From NCBI RefSeq assembly GCF_001563285.1, contig NZ_CP005188.1, positions 3,167,501 to 3,231,500 of the forward strand: a stretch of DNA of 64,000 nt, given 5' to 3'. Source of the stretch: Sphingobium sp. MI1205. GTDB lineage: Bacteria; Pseudomonadota; Alphaproteobacteria; Sphingomonadales; Sphingomonadaceae. This document shows, in pieces, positions 29,163-38,839 of this stretch; the first letter of the stretch is position 1, and each line of letters starts with the position of its first letter. The notes beneath the pieces are model-generated. The model had not been told where the DNA came from, did no database searches, and saw only the letters and a list, made by a program, of their open reading frames with translations. Both the position numbers and the translations under genes were made by a program.

Positions 29163-29257
29163 TTGGAACAAGGGGGGCGGACAATCTGGATCAGGCATCC
29201 CGCTGAAGGACGGGCGGCGCAATGCTGCCCCGGCCTCGCCCCTTACGTGCCGTTCCC

Positions 29258-32200
29258 ATGCAGATAAAGCGGCTCAAACTGTCAGGGTTCAAAAGTTTCG
29301 TCGATCAGACGGAACTGCGGATCGAGCCAGGCCTGACCGGCATTGTCGGACCCAACGGCTGCGGCAAGTCGAACCTGCTTGAAGCTATCCGCTGGGTGAT
29401 GGGCGAATCCAGCGCCAAGTCGATGCGCGGCGGCGGCATGGAGGATGTGATCTTCGCAGGCACATCAACCCGACCGCAGCGCGACTTTGCTGAAGTATCG
29501 CTGCTCACAGTCCAGGAACAGGGCGAACTGTTCAACGCGGTCGAGGTTGGCGCGGACGGCGAGTTGGAGGTGACGCGGCGGATCGAGCGCGGGGCAGGTA
29601 GCGCCTACAGGGCAAATGGCCGCGACGTACGGGCCAAGGATGTCGCCCTGATCTTCGCTGACGCGGCCACCGGTCCGCACAGCCCGGCGCTGGTCAGCCA
29701 GGGACGCATTGCGGCCGTCATCGCCGCGCGGCCGCAGGAGCGGCGCGCCATGCTGGAAGAAGCGGCAGGCATTTCCGGCCTGCATGTGCGGCGCAAGGAT
29801 GCCGAGCAGAAGCTGCGCGCGGCCGAAGCCAATCTGGTGCGTCTGGATGAAATTCTCTCGGACATGGAGGCGCGAGCGAACAGCTTACGGAGACAGGCCA
29901 AAGCGGCCGAGCGATATATCAAGCTGTCCGAGCAAATCCGGGTAGCAGAGGGGCGCGTGATCTTTGCCCGCTGGCGCGAGGCGGCGGCGAGTGCGGATGC
30001 CGCGCGCAAGGAAGCGGCGGACGCCGAGAGCGCGGTGAGTGCCGCACAGGAAGCCCAGTCGGCAGCGGCGGCCCATGCCAATGCGGCGGTGGATGCACTG
30101 GCCGCCCGACGTGTGGCGGCGCAAGTCGCTCGCGACGCAGCGAATGAGGCAGGGCACCGGCTCGCGGCGCTGCGGACCGAGCGTGATGGCGTGGTGCGCC
30201 GCCTGCATGATCTCGCGCAACAGGCCGAACGGCTGGAGGAAGACCGCGCACGCGAAGGCACGTTGGCCAACGACGCGGCTGAAGCGATTGCACGGCTGAC
30301 CGATGAGATTGCGGCGCTCAAGAAACGGATCGCTGAAACCGACATGATGCGGCCCGACTTCGCCGGGCGCATCGCACGCGCGGAAGATGCTGCGCGCGAC
30401 GCGGAGCTGGACCTTGCCAAGGCGATGGCGCGGCAGGCGGGAGAACAGGCAGAGTTGCGCGTTGCCGAGGCCGCGCTGGTGGCCGCGCAGACCCGACTGG
30501 AACGGGCGGAACGCGAGGTAGCCAAGCTGGAAGGCGAAGCGAAAGGACTACCCGACGCCGCGCCACTGGAGGCAAAACGGGCCGAAGCAGTGGCAGCACA
30601 GGACCAGTCGAGCGTAGAACGGGACGCCGCCGAGTTGGCAATCGCTGCCGCGGAAGCGGCGCGGCGCATAGCGTCCGAGGAGCGCGCAGCCGCCGAAACG
30701 GCGCTGGCCTCCGCGCGCGCGGGATTAGCCGCGCTCGACAGCGAGGCGGCGGCGCTCAAGCGCGCAGTAGAAGGCGGAACCGGGCGGACACGCGCGCTTG
30801 ACCAACTGACTGCGGAACCGGGCTATGAACGGGCGTTGGCGGCGGCCTTGGGTGACGATCTGGAGGCGCCGGTGGGCGCACAGGGAACGCGCCGCTGGAC
30901 CGGATCGGCGACATTGGCGGACGATCCGGCCTTGCCTGCGGGCTGCCCCGCCCTCGCGGACCATGTACAGGCGCCTGCAGAACTGGCGCGGCGATTGCGC
31001 CAGGTTGCGATCGTGGAAAAGGATGAGGGACAGGCGCTGGCCGTAGGGCAGCGACTGGTGACCCGCGATGGCCAGCTGCGCCGCTGGGACGGCTATGTCG
31101 CGGCGGAAGGCGGTGCGGCAGCGGCGGAGCGGCTGATCCGATTGAACCGGCTGGAAGCAATTGCAGCGGCGCGACCGGCGGCGGCCGAAGACGTCGCGAC
31201 GGCGCTTGCAGCGCAGGATAGTGCTGCCCGGCGCGAGCGCGAGGCAACGGAGGCCCTGGTCCGCGCAAGGACTCTGCTTGGCAGTGCGGATCAGCGATTG
31301 CGGGCCGCCTTGCGGGCGGCAGATGAGGCTGCGACGGCGCTGGAGCGGCTTTCAGGACGGCGCGAGGCGATTGAGGAACGGCTGTCAGAAGCGCGGGCGA
31401 ATCTGGATGGCGCGACGAGCGAATATGACAAAGCGCAGACCGAGCGTGCGGTGTTGCCGGATGGACACGAGACGCGGGCACTGGTCGCCTCGCTAAGCCA
31501 GGCGAGCGAAAAGGCGCGGATGGCGGTTAGCCAATTGCAGGCGGACCAGGCGCTTGCAGACCGTGCGCTGGCAAGCGACCGGGAGCGCATGGCTACCGCA
31601 GACACGGAGGCGAAGGGCTGGCGGGCGCGAGCAGGTGAAGCGGCGAAGCGAATCGCCGCCATGGTGGAACGTGGGGACGCCATCGCGGCGGAACAGGCCC
31701 AATTGGCAGAGAAACCCGACGGCCTGGCTGCGGCAATCACGGCGCTGTCCGAACAAGGCGCTGGCCTCGCTGAAGCGGCCGAGGCGGCGCGGCGGGCGGA
31801 GAGCGAGGCGGAAGGCGCTTTGCGGATCGCCGAGGAGCGGGCAGCCGAGGCCGGGGAGGCCTTGGCGCAGGCGCGCGAGCGGCGCGCCACCGCCGCAGCG
31901 CGGGCCGAGGCGGCCGACGAAAAGCGGGTCGAGGCAAACAGGCTGTCGGGCGAGCGATTCGAATGCCCTCCACCAGTCCTGCCTGAAAAATTGGGCTTTG
32001 CGAGCGCGGAAATCCGGATCGCGCAGAGCGAGCAGGCGGAGCACGACCGGTTGGTTTCCGAGCGCGAGCGGATCGGGCCGGTCAATCTGGTCGCGGCGCA
32101 AGAGCTTGAGGAGTTGGAGACCACGCAAGCCACCAGTCGCGCCGAAAGCGAGGAACTGACTCAGGCGATCAACCGGCTGCGCGGGTCGATCGGGAGCCTC

Positions 32201-32698
32201 AATCGCGAAGGGCGGCAGCGGCTGCTGGCCGCATTCGAGGCGGTGGACGGGCATTTCCGGCGGCTGTTCACGACCCTGTTCAATGGCGGGCAGGCGCATC
32301 TGGAGTTGATCGACAGTGACGATCCGCTGGAAGCGGGCCTGGAAATCATGGCCCAGCCGCCGGGGAAGAAGCTCGCCGCGCTAACCCTGCTGTCCGGCGG
32401 CGAGCAGGCGTTGACGGCCGTGGCGCTGATCTTCGGGCTGTTCCTGACCAACCCCGCGCCGATCTGCGTTCTGGACGAGGTGGACGCGCCGCTGGACGAC
32501 GCCAATGTCGAGCGTTTCTGCGACCTTCTGGACGTGATGGTAGGGCAGACCGATACACGATACCTGATCGTCAGCCATAACGCCGTGACCATGGCGCGCA
32601 TGCATCGGCTGTTCGGCGTCACGATGGTTGAACGCGGCGTGAGCCGGCTGGTATCGGTCAATCTAGGCGGGGCCGAGGCCCTGCTTGCGGCGGAATAG
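29258..32698 (+). CDS. smc: Chromosome segregation ATPase SMC
   Basis: An 1146-residue SMC protein, full length. The Walker A GPNGCGKSN lies near residue 35, followed by a long coiled coil rich in Ala, Glu and Arg, a hinge near residues 500-620, a return coiled coil, and a C-terminal head with the signature LLSGGEQALTAVALIFGLF and Walker B ICVLDEVDAPLDD. SMC dimers with ScpAB extrude DNA loops to organise the chromosome; scpAB is not in the window. The frame opens at 29222, but the ATG at 29258 (MQIKRLKLSGFKSF) is the canonical start. Confidence 0.97.
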   Translation: MQIKRLKLSGFKSFVDQTELRIEPGLTGIVGPNGCGKSNLLEAIRWVMGESSAKSMRGGGMEDVIFAGTSTRPQRDFAEVSLLTVQEQGELFNAVEVGADGELEVTRRIERGAGSAYRANGRDVRAKDVALIFADAATGPHSPALVSQGRIAAVIAARPQERRAMLEEAAGISGLHVRRKDAEQKLRAAEANLVRLDEILSDMEARANSLRRQAKAAERYIKLSEQIRVAEGRVIFARWREAAASADAARKEAADAESAVSAAQEAQSAAAAHANAAVDALAARRVAAQVARDAANEAGHRLAALRTERDGVVRRLHDLAQQAERLEEDRAREGTLANDAAEAIARLTDEIAALKKRIAETDMMRPDFAGRIARAEDAARDAELDLAKAMARQAGEQAELRVAEAALVAAQTRLERAEREVAKLEGEAKGLPDAAPLEAKRAEAVAAQDQSSVERDAAELAIAAAEAARRIASEERAAAETALASARAGLAALDSEAAALKRAVEGGTGRTRALDQLTAEPGYERALAAALGDDLEAPVGAQGTRRWTGSATLADDPALPAGCPALADHVQAPAELARRLRQVAIVEKDEGQALAVGQRLVTRDGQLRRWDGYVAAEGGAAAAERLIRLNRLEAIAAARPAAAEDVATALAAQDSAARREREATEALVRARTLLGSADQRLRAALRAADEAATALERLSGRREAIEERLSEARANLDGATSEYDKAQTERAVLPDGHETRALVASLSQASEKARMAVSQLQADQALADRALASDRERMATADTEAKGWRARAGEAAKRIAAMVERGDAIAAEQAQLAEKPDGLAAAITALSEQGAGLAEAAEAARRAESEAEGALRIAEERAAEAGEALAQARERRATAAARAEAADEKRVEANRLSGERFECPPPVLPEKLGFASAEIRIAQSEQAEHDRLVSERERIGPVNLVAAQELEELETTQATSRAESEELTQAINRLRGSIGSLNREGRQRLLAAFEAVDGHFRRLFTTLFNGGQAHLELIDSDDPLEAGLEIMAQPPGKKLAALTLLSGGEQALTAVALIFGLFLTNPAPICVLDEVDAPLDDANVERFCDLLDVMVGQTDTRYLIVSHNAVTMARMHRLFGVTMVERGVSRLVSVNLGGAEALLAAE

Positions 32699-32734
32699 CG
32701 GCTCCGAAACGGCAACAGTTTCGCGGCTCACGCC

Positions 32735-34183
32735 TCAGGAACGCGCCTTCATCCGCCGGAAAAGGCCCTTGGTAGTTGTTGGCTCGAACATTTCCGCCGG
32801 GCCTTCCGGGTCAAGCACTTCATTTTCGGCTAGCCATGCCTGCACATCGTTGAGGTTGGGCGTGACAAAGGGACGCAGGGTGCGGCCTGGCTTGTCGCGC
32901 AGTTCCTCTATTCCAGCGACTAGCCCCCGCTCGGCGATAACCGCAGCGACACGCTCGCGAGGCAAGTCGAGATGCTCGGCGATAAGATCGTCTCGAATCG
33001 TTCGAATCTGGTTCTGATGACCGTTGTTGGCGGGCAGGCTTGTGTCGATCGTCACATCGCATTCGGTGTCCAACCGCATCGACCGGTTGTTCATATTGGA
33101 AGAACCGACGCGGATGGCACGGTCATCGACAATCAGTATCTTGGCATGGACATAGATGGGTTCGCCACGGACCGTAAAGGGGTGGTAAAGTCGGAGTTTG
33201 CCATAGGTGTCGCGCGCGCGCAGCGCCTCGACCAGCCGGGCACGAGCGGTATCCATTGCCTGTTGTTCGAGCCAGCCATCGGCCTGTTCAGGGTTGATGA
33301 TGACGATGTCCGGCCCATTCGGGTCACCCAGACGCGCGGCAATGGCCTCCGCGATCCTGCGCGACGCGAAATATTGGCTTTCCGCGTAAATACAGTGCTT
33401 TGCGGAAGCGATCTGACTCAGATAGAGTTTTTCAATCTCGATCAGTGGTTCCTGGTCCTCCATCTCCGGAGCGGAACGCGAGATTGCGACATCGACCTGT
33501 TCAAACTGCACGGCCAGCGCATCTGGCCAGCAGTCATGTTCGCCCAGAATCGGCCCCAGATCATCGCCGCCCGCCCCCTTCCAGCGGGCACGAGCATGGT
33601 GGCCCAGAGCCATCGCCACATCCCCTTGCAACGCGGTGGTCGCGTCATGCCAGGGGCCGTATGCCGTGCCGTCCGGATGATGGCGGCCGGGATCGCCGTC
33701 TCGATGATGGCGCGTGTCCCAGCGGTCGGCCGTCATGTCGATGCCGCCGCAGAAGGCGAAGCAATCGTCGATCACCACGATTTTCTGATGATGCGATGCC
33801 GCAGGCGGATGATGACTGTCCAACTTCACATGAATGCGCTTGTGCGCCATCCATTTGACGGTGGTGAAGAGGTTTGTGGGCTGCACCATCGACTTCATGG
33901 CGCCGACGTCCCAGCGCAGCAGGAAAATCTCCAGCTCCGGATTACGCTCGACCAACCAGCTGATGAAATCGCCGATGATAACGGGTGCGCCATCCTTCGC
34001 CTCATCCTCGCGAATTAGACTGATGGCGGCGTCAAAGTCCCATCCGATCAACATGATGCGCCGCTTCGCCTTCAGCATTGCCGCACGGGCATGGCGGAAA
34101 TAGGGATCGGCATCGATGATGACGCTGGCCTTGGCCGCGCGGGCAATGCGCCAGCAGTCCTGTCCCTCGTTCGGCGCGCTCAT
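32735..34183 (-). CDS. Phospholipase D-family protein (two HKD motifs)
   Basis: A 482-residue protein with two PLD catalytic motifs, SHHQKIVVIDD in the first half and VHAKILIVDDRAIRVGSSN in the second. Together these form one phosphodiesterase site. It has no N-terminal membrane helices, unlike cardiolipin synthase A, and lies closer to soluble PLD/ClsB-like proteins. It may make or cleave phospholipids; the substrate is not shown by the sequence. It overlaps ubiA by four bases (ATGA) and is cotranscribed with it. Confidence 0.88.
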   Translation of the reverse strand: MSAPNEGQDCWRIARAAKASVIIDADPYFRHARAAMLKAKRRIMLIGWDFDAAISLIREDEAKDGAPVIIGDFISWLVERNPELEIFLLRWDVGAMKSMVQPTNLFTTVKWMAHKRIHVKLDSHHPPAASHHQKIVVIDDCFAFCGGIDMTADRWDTRHHRDGDPGRHHPDGTAYGPWHDATTALQGDVAMALGHHARARWKGAGGDDLGPILGEHDCWPDALAVQFEQVDVAISRSAPEMEDQEPLIEIEKLYLSQIASAKHCIYAESQYFASRRIAEAIAARLGDPNGPDIVIINPEQADGWLEQQAMDTARARLVEALRARDTYGKLRLYHPFTVRGEPIYVHAKILIVDDRAIRVGSSNMNNRSMRLDTECDVTIDTSLPANNGHQNQIRTIRDDLIAEHLDLPRERVAAVIAERGLVAGIEELRDKPGRTLRPFVTPNLNDVQAWLAENEVLDPEGPAEMFEPTTTKGLFRRMKARS

Positions 34184-35082
34184 GCGCTCCCCACCACGAG
34201 ACAGCCGAGGAACATCAGCAGCCCGGCAAAGCGGTTGGACCGGAATTTAACCAGGGGGTCGAGGCCATCCTCCTTGAGGGTTGCAGCCTGCCAGACAAGA
34301 TGGACCGCCATCGGCAGCAGTGCGGCGAGAACCAGCAACTGAGGCCGGACCTGCCACAAAGCCACTGCCCAGAACGACAGGGCGACCAGATAACATAGCA
34401 TCACCCCGCCGCGGACATGCCGACCCATCGACAGGGCGCTTGATCCTATACCGATCAACGCATCATCCTCCCGATCTTGAAGCGCATAGATAGTGTCATA
34501 ACCAACCACCCAGAAGATAGTGCCGCAGTAGAGCAGCAGGCCCGGAGCAGTGAGCGCGCCGCTTACTTCGCTCCAGCCCACAAGCGCCGCCCAGGAGAAT
34601 ACCAGACCGAGCCAGACCTGCGGCCAACCAGTAAACCGCTTCATGAACGGATAGGCGGCAACGAGCGCAAGGCTGCCGAGCGACACGATCTGGGCATAAA
34701 GGCGAAGCTGTAAAAGCACGACGAGGCCCGCGAGGCAAAGCAGGAGGAGCCAGGCCCATGCAGTCTTGACGGAAATGGCGCCGCTGGCGAGCGGACGGGC
34801 GGCCGTGCGCGCCACCTTCCGGTCGAGGTCGCGATCGACAATGTCATTGAAGACGCAGCCCGCACCGCGCATGGCGATGCTGCCAAGGAGCAGCCAGAGG
34901 ATGAGCGGCCAACGCTCCCCTGCCCCGCCAGCAAGCCCCACCGCCCAGGCGCCGGGCCAGAAGAGCAGCCACCACCCGATGGGCCGGTCAAAACGGGCGA
35001 GCAGCGCCAGCGCGCGCGGCTTTGGCGGCAGACTGGCCAGCAAACCGCGAGCTTGTGTATCGGGGACGATCGTCTGGCTCAC
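34180..35082 (-). CDS. ubiA: 4-hydroxybenzoate polyprenyltransferase UbiA
   Basis: A 300-residue integral membrane prenyltransferase of ubiquinone synthesis, which attaches the polyprenyl tail to 4-hydroxybenzoate. Both aspartate-rich motifs are present: CVFNDIVDRDLDRKVARTAA in loop 2-3 and YDTIYALQDREDDALIGIGS in loop 6-7. About eight or nine membrane helices follow. It starts with GTG. A palindromic repeat (35089-35167) lies directly upstream, in the divergent region shared with rsmE. Confidence 0.95.
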   Translation of the reverse strand: MSQTIVPDTQARGLLASLPPKPRALALLARFDRPIGWWLLFWPGAWAVGLAGGAGERWPLILWLLLGSIAMRGAGCVFNDIVDRDLDRKVARTAARPLASGAISVKTAWAWLLLLCLAGLVVLLQLRLYAQIVSLGSLALVAAYPFMKRFTGWPQVWLGLVFSWAALVGWSEVSGALTAPGLLLYCGTIFWVVGYDTIYALQDREDDALIGIGSSALSMGRHVRGGVMLCYLVALSFWAVALWQVRPQLLVLAALLPMAVHLVWQAATLKEDGLDPLVKFRSNRFAGLLMFLGCLVVGSA

Positions 35083-35088
35083 CTTGTC

Positions 35089-35167
35089 TCCGTTCGCCCT
35101 GACTTGTCGAAGGGCTTTCCTTCCTCTTTAGAGAAACAATGGGCTTCGACAAGCCAAGCCAAACGGA
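35089..35167. repeat. Palindromic intergenic repeat between ubiA and rsmE
   Basis: A 79-base imperfect palindrome. The ends TCCGTT and AACGGA are inverted copies, and the inner arms share CTTGTCGAAG / CTTCGACAAG. It is of a different sequence type from the repeat at 2821 but resembles another sphingomonad extragenic palindrome family (GTCGAAG arms). It fills nearly all of the 95 bases between the two divergent starts and so overlaps both promoters. A spurious in-frame extension of rsmE (from 35139) is encoded by it. Confidence 0.75.
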
Positions 35168-35177
35168 GTGCATGCAT

Positions 35178-35924
35178 ATGACCGCAACCCCTGCCTGGCC
35201 GCCGCAAAGCGCCCCGCGTCTGCATGTCGAAACGCAGCTGGGCGAAGGCGTCGCCGTACCGGTCGATGGCAATCCGGCTCATTATCTGATCAGCGTCATG
35301 CGCATAAAGGCAGACGATATCGTGCTGTTGTTCGATGGGCGATCGGGCGAATGGGCGGCGCGAGTCCGCGATATCCGGAAACGCGATCTAGTGCTGGAAT
35401 GCGTAAGCCAGACGAAGCCACTGGAGGATGCGCCGGATTTCTGGCTGTGCTGCGCGCCGATCAAGAAGGGAAGGATCGACCTGATCGCCGAAAAGGCTTG
35501 CGAACTGGGCGTGGCGAGACTGCAACCGGTACTGACCCGGCGCGCCGTGGTGGACAAGCTCAATCTCGACCGGCTGCACGCCCATTTGATCGAGGCGGCT
35601 GAACAGTGCGGGCGCACGGCGCTGCCGGACCTTTGCTCTATGGTGAAGCTGGATGCCATGTTGCGCGATTGGCCCGGCGACCGCTGGCTGTTCTTCGCTG
35701 ATGAGACAGGGGGCAAGCCGCTGGTCGATGCGCTGCGAACGCATCCGGGCGCAGCGGCCTTTCTGATCGGGCCGGAGGGAGGCTTTGATCCCGCCGAGCG
35801 GGACGCGATCCGCGCCGTGACGAAGGCGGTGCCCGTTTCGCTGGGACCACGCATATTGCGAGCCGAGACAGCAGCGATCGCCGCCACCGCTGCCTGGATG
35901 GCTCTGAACGGTGACTGGCAATAG
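35178..35924 (+). CDS. rsmE: 16S rRNA (uracil-1498-N3)-methyltransferase RsmE
   Basis: A 248-residue SPOUT-family methyltransferase. It has an N-terminal PUA-like RNA-binding domain (HYLISVMRIKADDIVLLFDG) and a C-terminal SAM-binding trefoil knot whose motifs are LIGPEGGFDPAERDAI and VSLGPRILRAETAAIAAT. It modifies U1498 of 16S rRNA in the 30S subunit. An ORF extension from 35139 starts inside the palindromic repeat, so the ATG at 35178 (MTATPAWPPQ) is taken. The next gene, gshA, starts 97 bases after its stop. Confidence 0.95.
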   Translation: MTATPAWPPQSAPRLHVETQLGEGVAVPVDGNPAHYLISVMRIKADDIVLLFDGRSGEWAARVRDIRKRDLVLECVSQTKPLEDAPDFWLCCAPIKKGRIDLIAEKACELGVARLQPVLTRRAVVDKLNLDRLHAHLIEAAEQCGRTALPDLCSMVKLDAMLRDWPGDRWLFFADETGGKPLVDALRTHPGAAAFLIGPEGGFDPAERDAIRAVTKAVPVSLGPRILRAETAAIAATAAWMALNGDWQ

Positions 35925-36021
35925 TTGCATTCCGAAATGGGATTGCCGCAGCCCTATGCGCAACCTATTTGTGCCCCGCGCGCTGTTATTGACGCGCTGG
36001 GGGGACAGGCTAAGGCGGGGC

Positions 36022-37395
36022 ATGAGCACCAGGACAGACTCAGGGGGCGCAGACCCCGTAATCGAGAGCCGCGAGCAGTTGATCGCGGCCTTTTCCAAAG
36101 GCGAAAAGCCCAAGGAACGCTGGCGCATCGGCACTGAGCATGAGAAATTCGTGTATGCCAAGAACGACCATCACGCCCCATCCTATGACGAACAGGGCGG
36201 GATCCATACGCTGTTGATCGGCCTTACGCGTTATGGCTGGAATCCCGTGTTTGAAGGCGAAAATATCATTGCGCTGTCGGGCCGCGATGGAACAGTCAGC
36301 CTGGAGCCTGCTGGACAACTGGAACTGTCGGGCGCGCCGCTCGAAAATCTGCACCAGACCTGCATGGAGACCGAGCGTCATCTGGAACAGGTGAAATATG
36401 TCGGCGACATGTTGGGCCTGGGTTTCCTGGGCCTGGGCATGTGGCCGGACAAGCGGCGGGACGCGCTGCCGATCATGCCCAAGGGGCGCTACGACATCAT
36501 GCTGCGCCACATGCCGCGCGTGGGCTCGATGGGCCTCGACATGATGCTGCGGACCTGCACCATCCAGACTAATCTCGACTATGGCAGCGAAGCGGACATG
36601 GTGCAGAAGTTCCGCGTCTCGCTGGCGCTGCAACCGCTGGCGACGGCGCTGTTCGCAAATTCGCCCTTCACCGAGGGCAAGCCTAACGGCATGCTGTCCT
36701 ATCGCAGCCATATCTGGTCCGATACCGATCCGCATCGTACGGGCATGCTGCCCTTCGTCTTCGAGGAAGGTTTCGGTTACGAGCGCTATGCCGACTATGC
36801 GCTCGATGTGCCCATGTATTTCGTGTACCGGGACGGCCGTTATATCGATGCTGCGGGCCTGAGTTTCCGCGATTTCCTTAATGGAAAACTGTCCGTCCTG
36901 CCAGGTCAGAAGCCGACGGAAAAGGATTGGGAGGATCATCTGTCCACCGCCTTTCCCGAAGTACGGCTAAAGAGCTTCCTGGAAATGCGCGGGGCCGACG
37001 GCGGGCGCGCCGATCGGATCACCGCCCTCCCGGCATTCTGGGTCGGCCTGCTCTACGAGCAGGGCGCACTGGATGCGGCATGGGACCTGGTCAAGCACTG
37101 GAGCATGGAAGAACGGCAGGCGCTGCGTGACGCGGCGCCCGGCCAGGCCCTGGACGCTCCGGTGCCGGGTGGCCGCAAGCTGCGGGATATTGCGGGGGAC
37201 GTTCTCGACATCAGCCGCAGCGGGCTGAAGGCTCGGGCGCGACTGAACGGCGCAGGCGACAACGAAACCGCTTATCTTGCGCCACTCGACGAGATCGTCG
37301 CCGCCGGGCGCACCCATGCCGAGCATCTGCTCGAACGCTATCATGGCGAATGGGCAGGCGACCTTTCCCGGATCTATGCCGAGGAAAGCTATTAG
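36022..37395 (+). CDS. gshA: Glutamate-cysteine ligase, plant/alphaproteobacterial type
   Basis: A 457-residue enzyme that makes gamma-glutamylcysteine, the first and limiting step of glutathione synthesis. It belongs to the GCS2 / plant-type group, with RWRIGTEHEKFVY near residue 35, FEGENIIALSG and VSLEPAGQLELSG in the N-terminal half, and MPRVGSMGLDMMLRTCTIQT in the centre. The frame is open to 35911, overlapping rsmE, but the ATG at 36022 (MSTRTDSGG) has an AAGGCGGG site and fits the family. Glutathione-dependent gloA/gloB lie 6 kb away. Confidence 0.95.
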   Translation: MSTRTDSGGADPVIESREQLIAAFSKGEKPKERWRIGTEHEKFVYAKNDHHAPSYDEQGGIHTLLIGLTRYGWNPVFEGENIIALSGRDGTVSLEPAGQLELSGAPLENLHQTCMETERHLEQVKYVGDMLGLGFLGLGMWPDKRRDALPIMPKGRYDIMLRHMPRVGSMGLDMMLRTCTIQTNLDYGSEADMVQKFRVSLALQPLATALFANSPFTEGKPNGMLSYRSHIWSDTDPHRTGMLPFVFEEGFGYERYADYALDVPMYFVYRDGRYIDAAGLSFRDFLNGKLSVLPGQKPTEKDWEDHLSTAFPEVRLKSFLEMRGADGGRADRITALPAFWVGLLYEQGALDAAWDLVKHWSMEERQALRDAAPGQALDAPVPGGRKLRDIAGDVLDISRSGLKARARLNGAGDNETAYLAPLDEIVAAGRTHAEHLLERYHGEWAGDLSRIYAEESY

Positions 37396-37398
37396 TCG

Positions 37399-38697
37399 TT
37401 ATTCGGCGGGTTGGGGCACCGGCAGCGCACGTCCCCGGCCCCTCGCCCAGGCAACAAGGCGAGGCACGGGACCGTTGCGGTCCATCCACTCGCTATAGGC
37501 GCGATAGTGCGGATCGGACGACAGATGCGCCTCCTCCGTCCGCGCGCGCCAATAATAGACGGCGTTGGTCGCCGCCAGCATCGCGCAGTTACGGACCATA
37601 TCGGTGAGGCTACCCGACACCGTGAGGAAAGGCAGCGCCGAAAACCACCAGAAGAGATTCTTGGAAAGATAGGCGGGGTGCCGCGTCCAGCGATAGGGAC
37701 CATGGGTCAATATGCCGCGATGGGTAAGGTTGGAAAAGCGAATGCCGAACACCACCGTTGCCCAGGCATAGACGGCGGTCAAAAGTACCAGCCAACCGCC
37801 GAGCAGCCATTGCAGCAAGGTGTGTCCCTGCGTCCAGACATCCCATTCCGCGCCACCCGCGTGATAGTCGAGCGGACCGCCCCCGCCCATCAGCACAAAG
37901 GGCGGATAGCAAATGAGCGCGGCAAGCCATCCCGCAAGCGCCGGATTTGCTGAGCGGATGTGGGAATCCAGCGGCCTGCAAGTCAATAGATAGCCGACCG
38001 TCGCCATGCAGACATCGATCATGAACATGGCGGCGATAAGAAAGGCGGCAAGATTCACCGGGTTGGCGAAGATGTGGTCGAACCGCCAGTCGACAACGCT
38101 GGCGAAGTTTCCCGGCACAATCGACAGCATGAAGGCAAGGAAAAAGCCCTTCACCGCCCACGCGCGCGCGTGATCAGCGACTTGTGTCAGATCCGGCCTG
38201 CCCGCCGCTCCTCCGATCACCCATTGGCCGAAGGCGTAGGTGGCATCCTTCGGATCGATAAGCCGCCGGTCTAACCAGACAACATATGGAATGGAGAGCG
38301 CAACGAGCCATGGCGCTGCATCGATGAACAGGTTCATCGAAAAGCGATAATTGCCGGTCCAATACCAGCGCGCGAGACAATAGAAGATCGCGATGCCCAG
38401 CCATGTCGCCCAAAGACCAGCGATCTTCACCAGGCTAATGTCCAGGATGGCGCGCCACGCGCGGGGCGGGCCTTGCCAGTCTATGCCGGTGGACGGGTTG
38501 CGGTGTACCTTGTCCACCAACAGCGACCACAGGACCATTGGCAGCCCGCAGGCCAGGACCGCCGTCAGGCCCGCATTAGGCCCATTCATGCCGAAATGTC
38601 GTGCGACGAGCGTCCACAGGCCAAGCCCCGCCAGACCGGAGAGACCTACACCATGACTTACGGCGGAACGGGGACAGGGATCGGCCTGGCTGGGCAT
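37399..38697 (-). CDS. Polytopic membrane protein with ICMT-like C-terminal domain
   Basis: A 432-residue protein, with a second possible start at 38745. About ten hydrophobic segments occupy the first 330 residues. The C-terminal third resembles isoprenylcysteine carboxyl methyltransferase / PEMT-like proteins: GILTHGPYRWTRHPAYLSKN carries the RHPxYLxK cofactor motif of the family, followed by ARTEEAHLSSDPHYRAYSEW. The enzyme would methylate a hydrophobic substrate with SAM at the inner membrane. The N-terminal membrane half is not one I recognise. It is convergent with gshA (three bases apart) and divergent from ruvA. Confidence 0.75.
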   Translation of the reverse strand: MPSQADPCPRSAVSHGVGLSGLAGLGLWTLVARHFGMNGPNAGLTAVLACGLPMVLWSLLVDKVHRNPSTGIDWQGPPRAWRAILDISLVKIAGLWATWLGIAIFYCLARWYWTGNYRFSMNLFIDAAPWLVALSIPYVVWLDRRLIDPKDATYAFGQWVIGGAAGRPDLTQVADHARAWAVKGFFLAFMLSIVPGNFASVVDWRFDHIFANPVNLAAFLIAAMFMIDVCMATVGYLLTCRPLDSHIRSANPALAGWLAALICYPPFVLMGGGGPLDYHAGGAEWDVWTQGHTLLQWLLGGWLVLLTAVYAWATVVFGIRFSNLTHRGILTHGPYRWTRHPAYLSKNLFWWFSALPFLTVSGSLTDMVRNCAMLAATNAVYYWRARTEEAHLSSDPHYRAYSEWMDRNGPVPRLVAWARGRGRALPVPQPAE

Positions 38698-38839
38698 TCG
38701 ACGCTTATGTCGGGAAAAGGTAAGCAAGCGGTGAAGGCTAATCATCTTTGAATTGCAGAGTGTCCCGTGGCGAACGCTTTTGACTGGCGCGCAGCCCAAG
38801 AGGCTGTAAAGAACAGACCATGACCAAAGGGCGCGGGGC

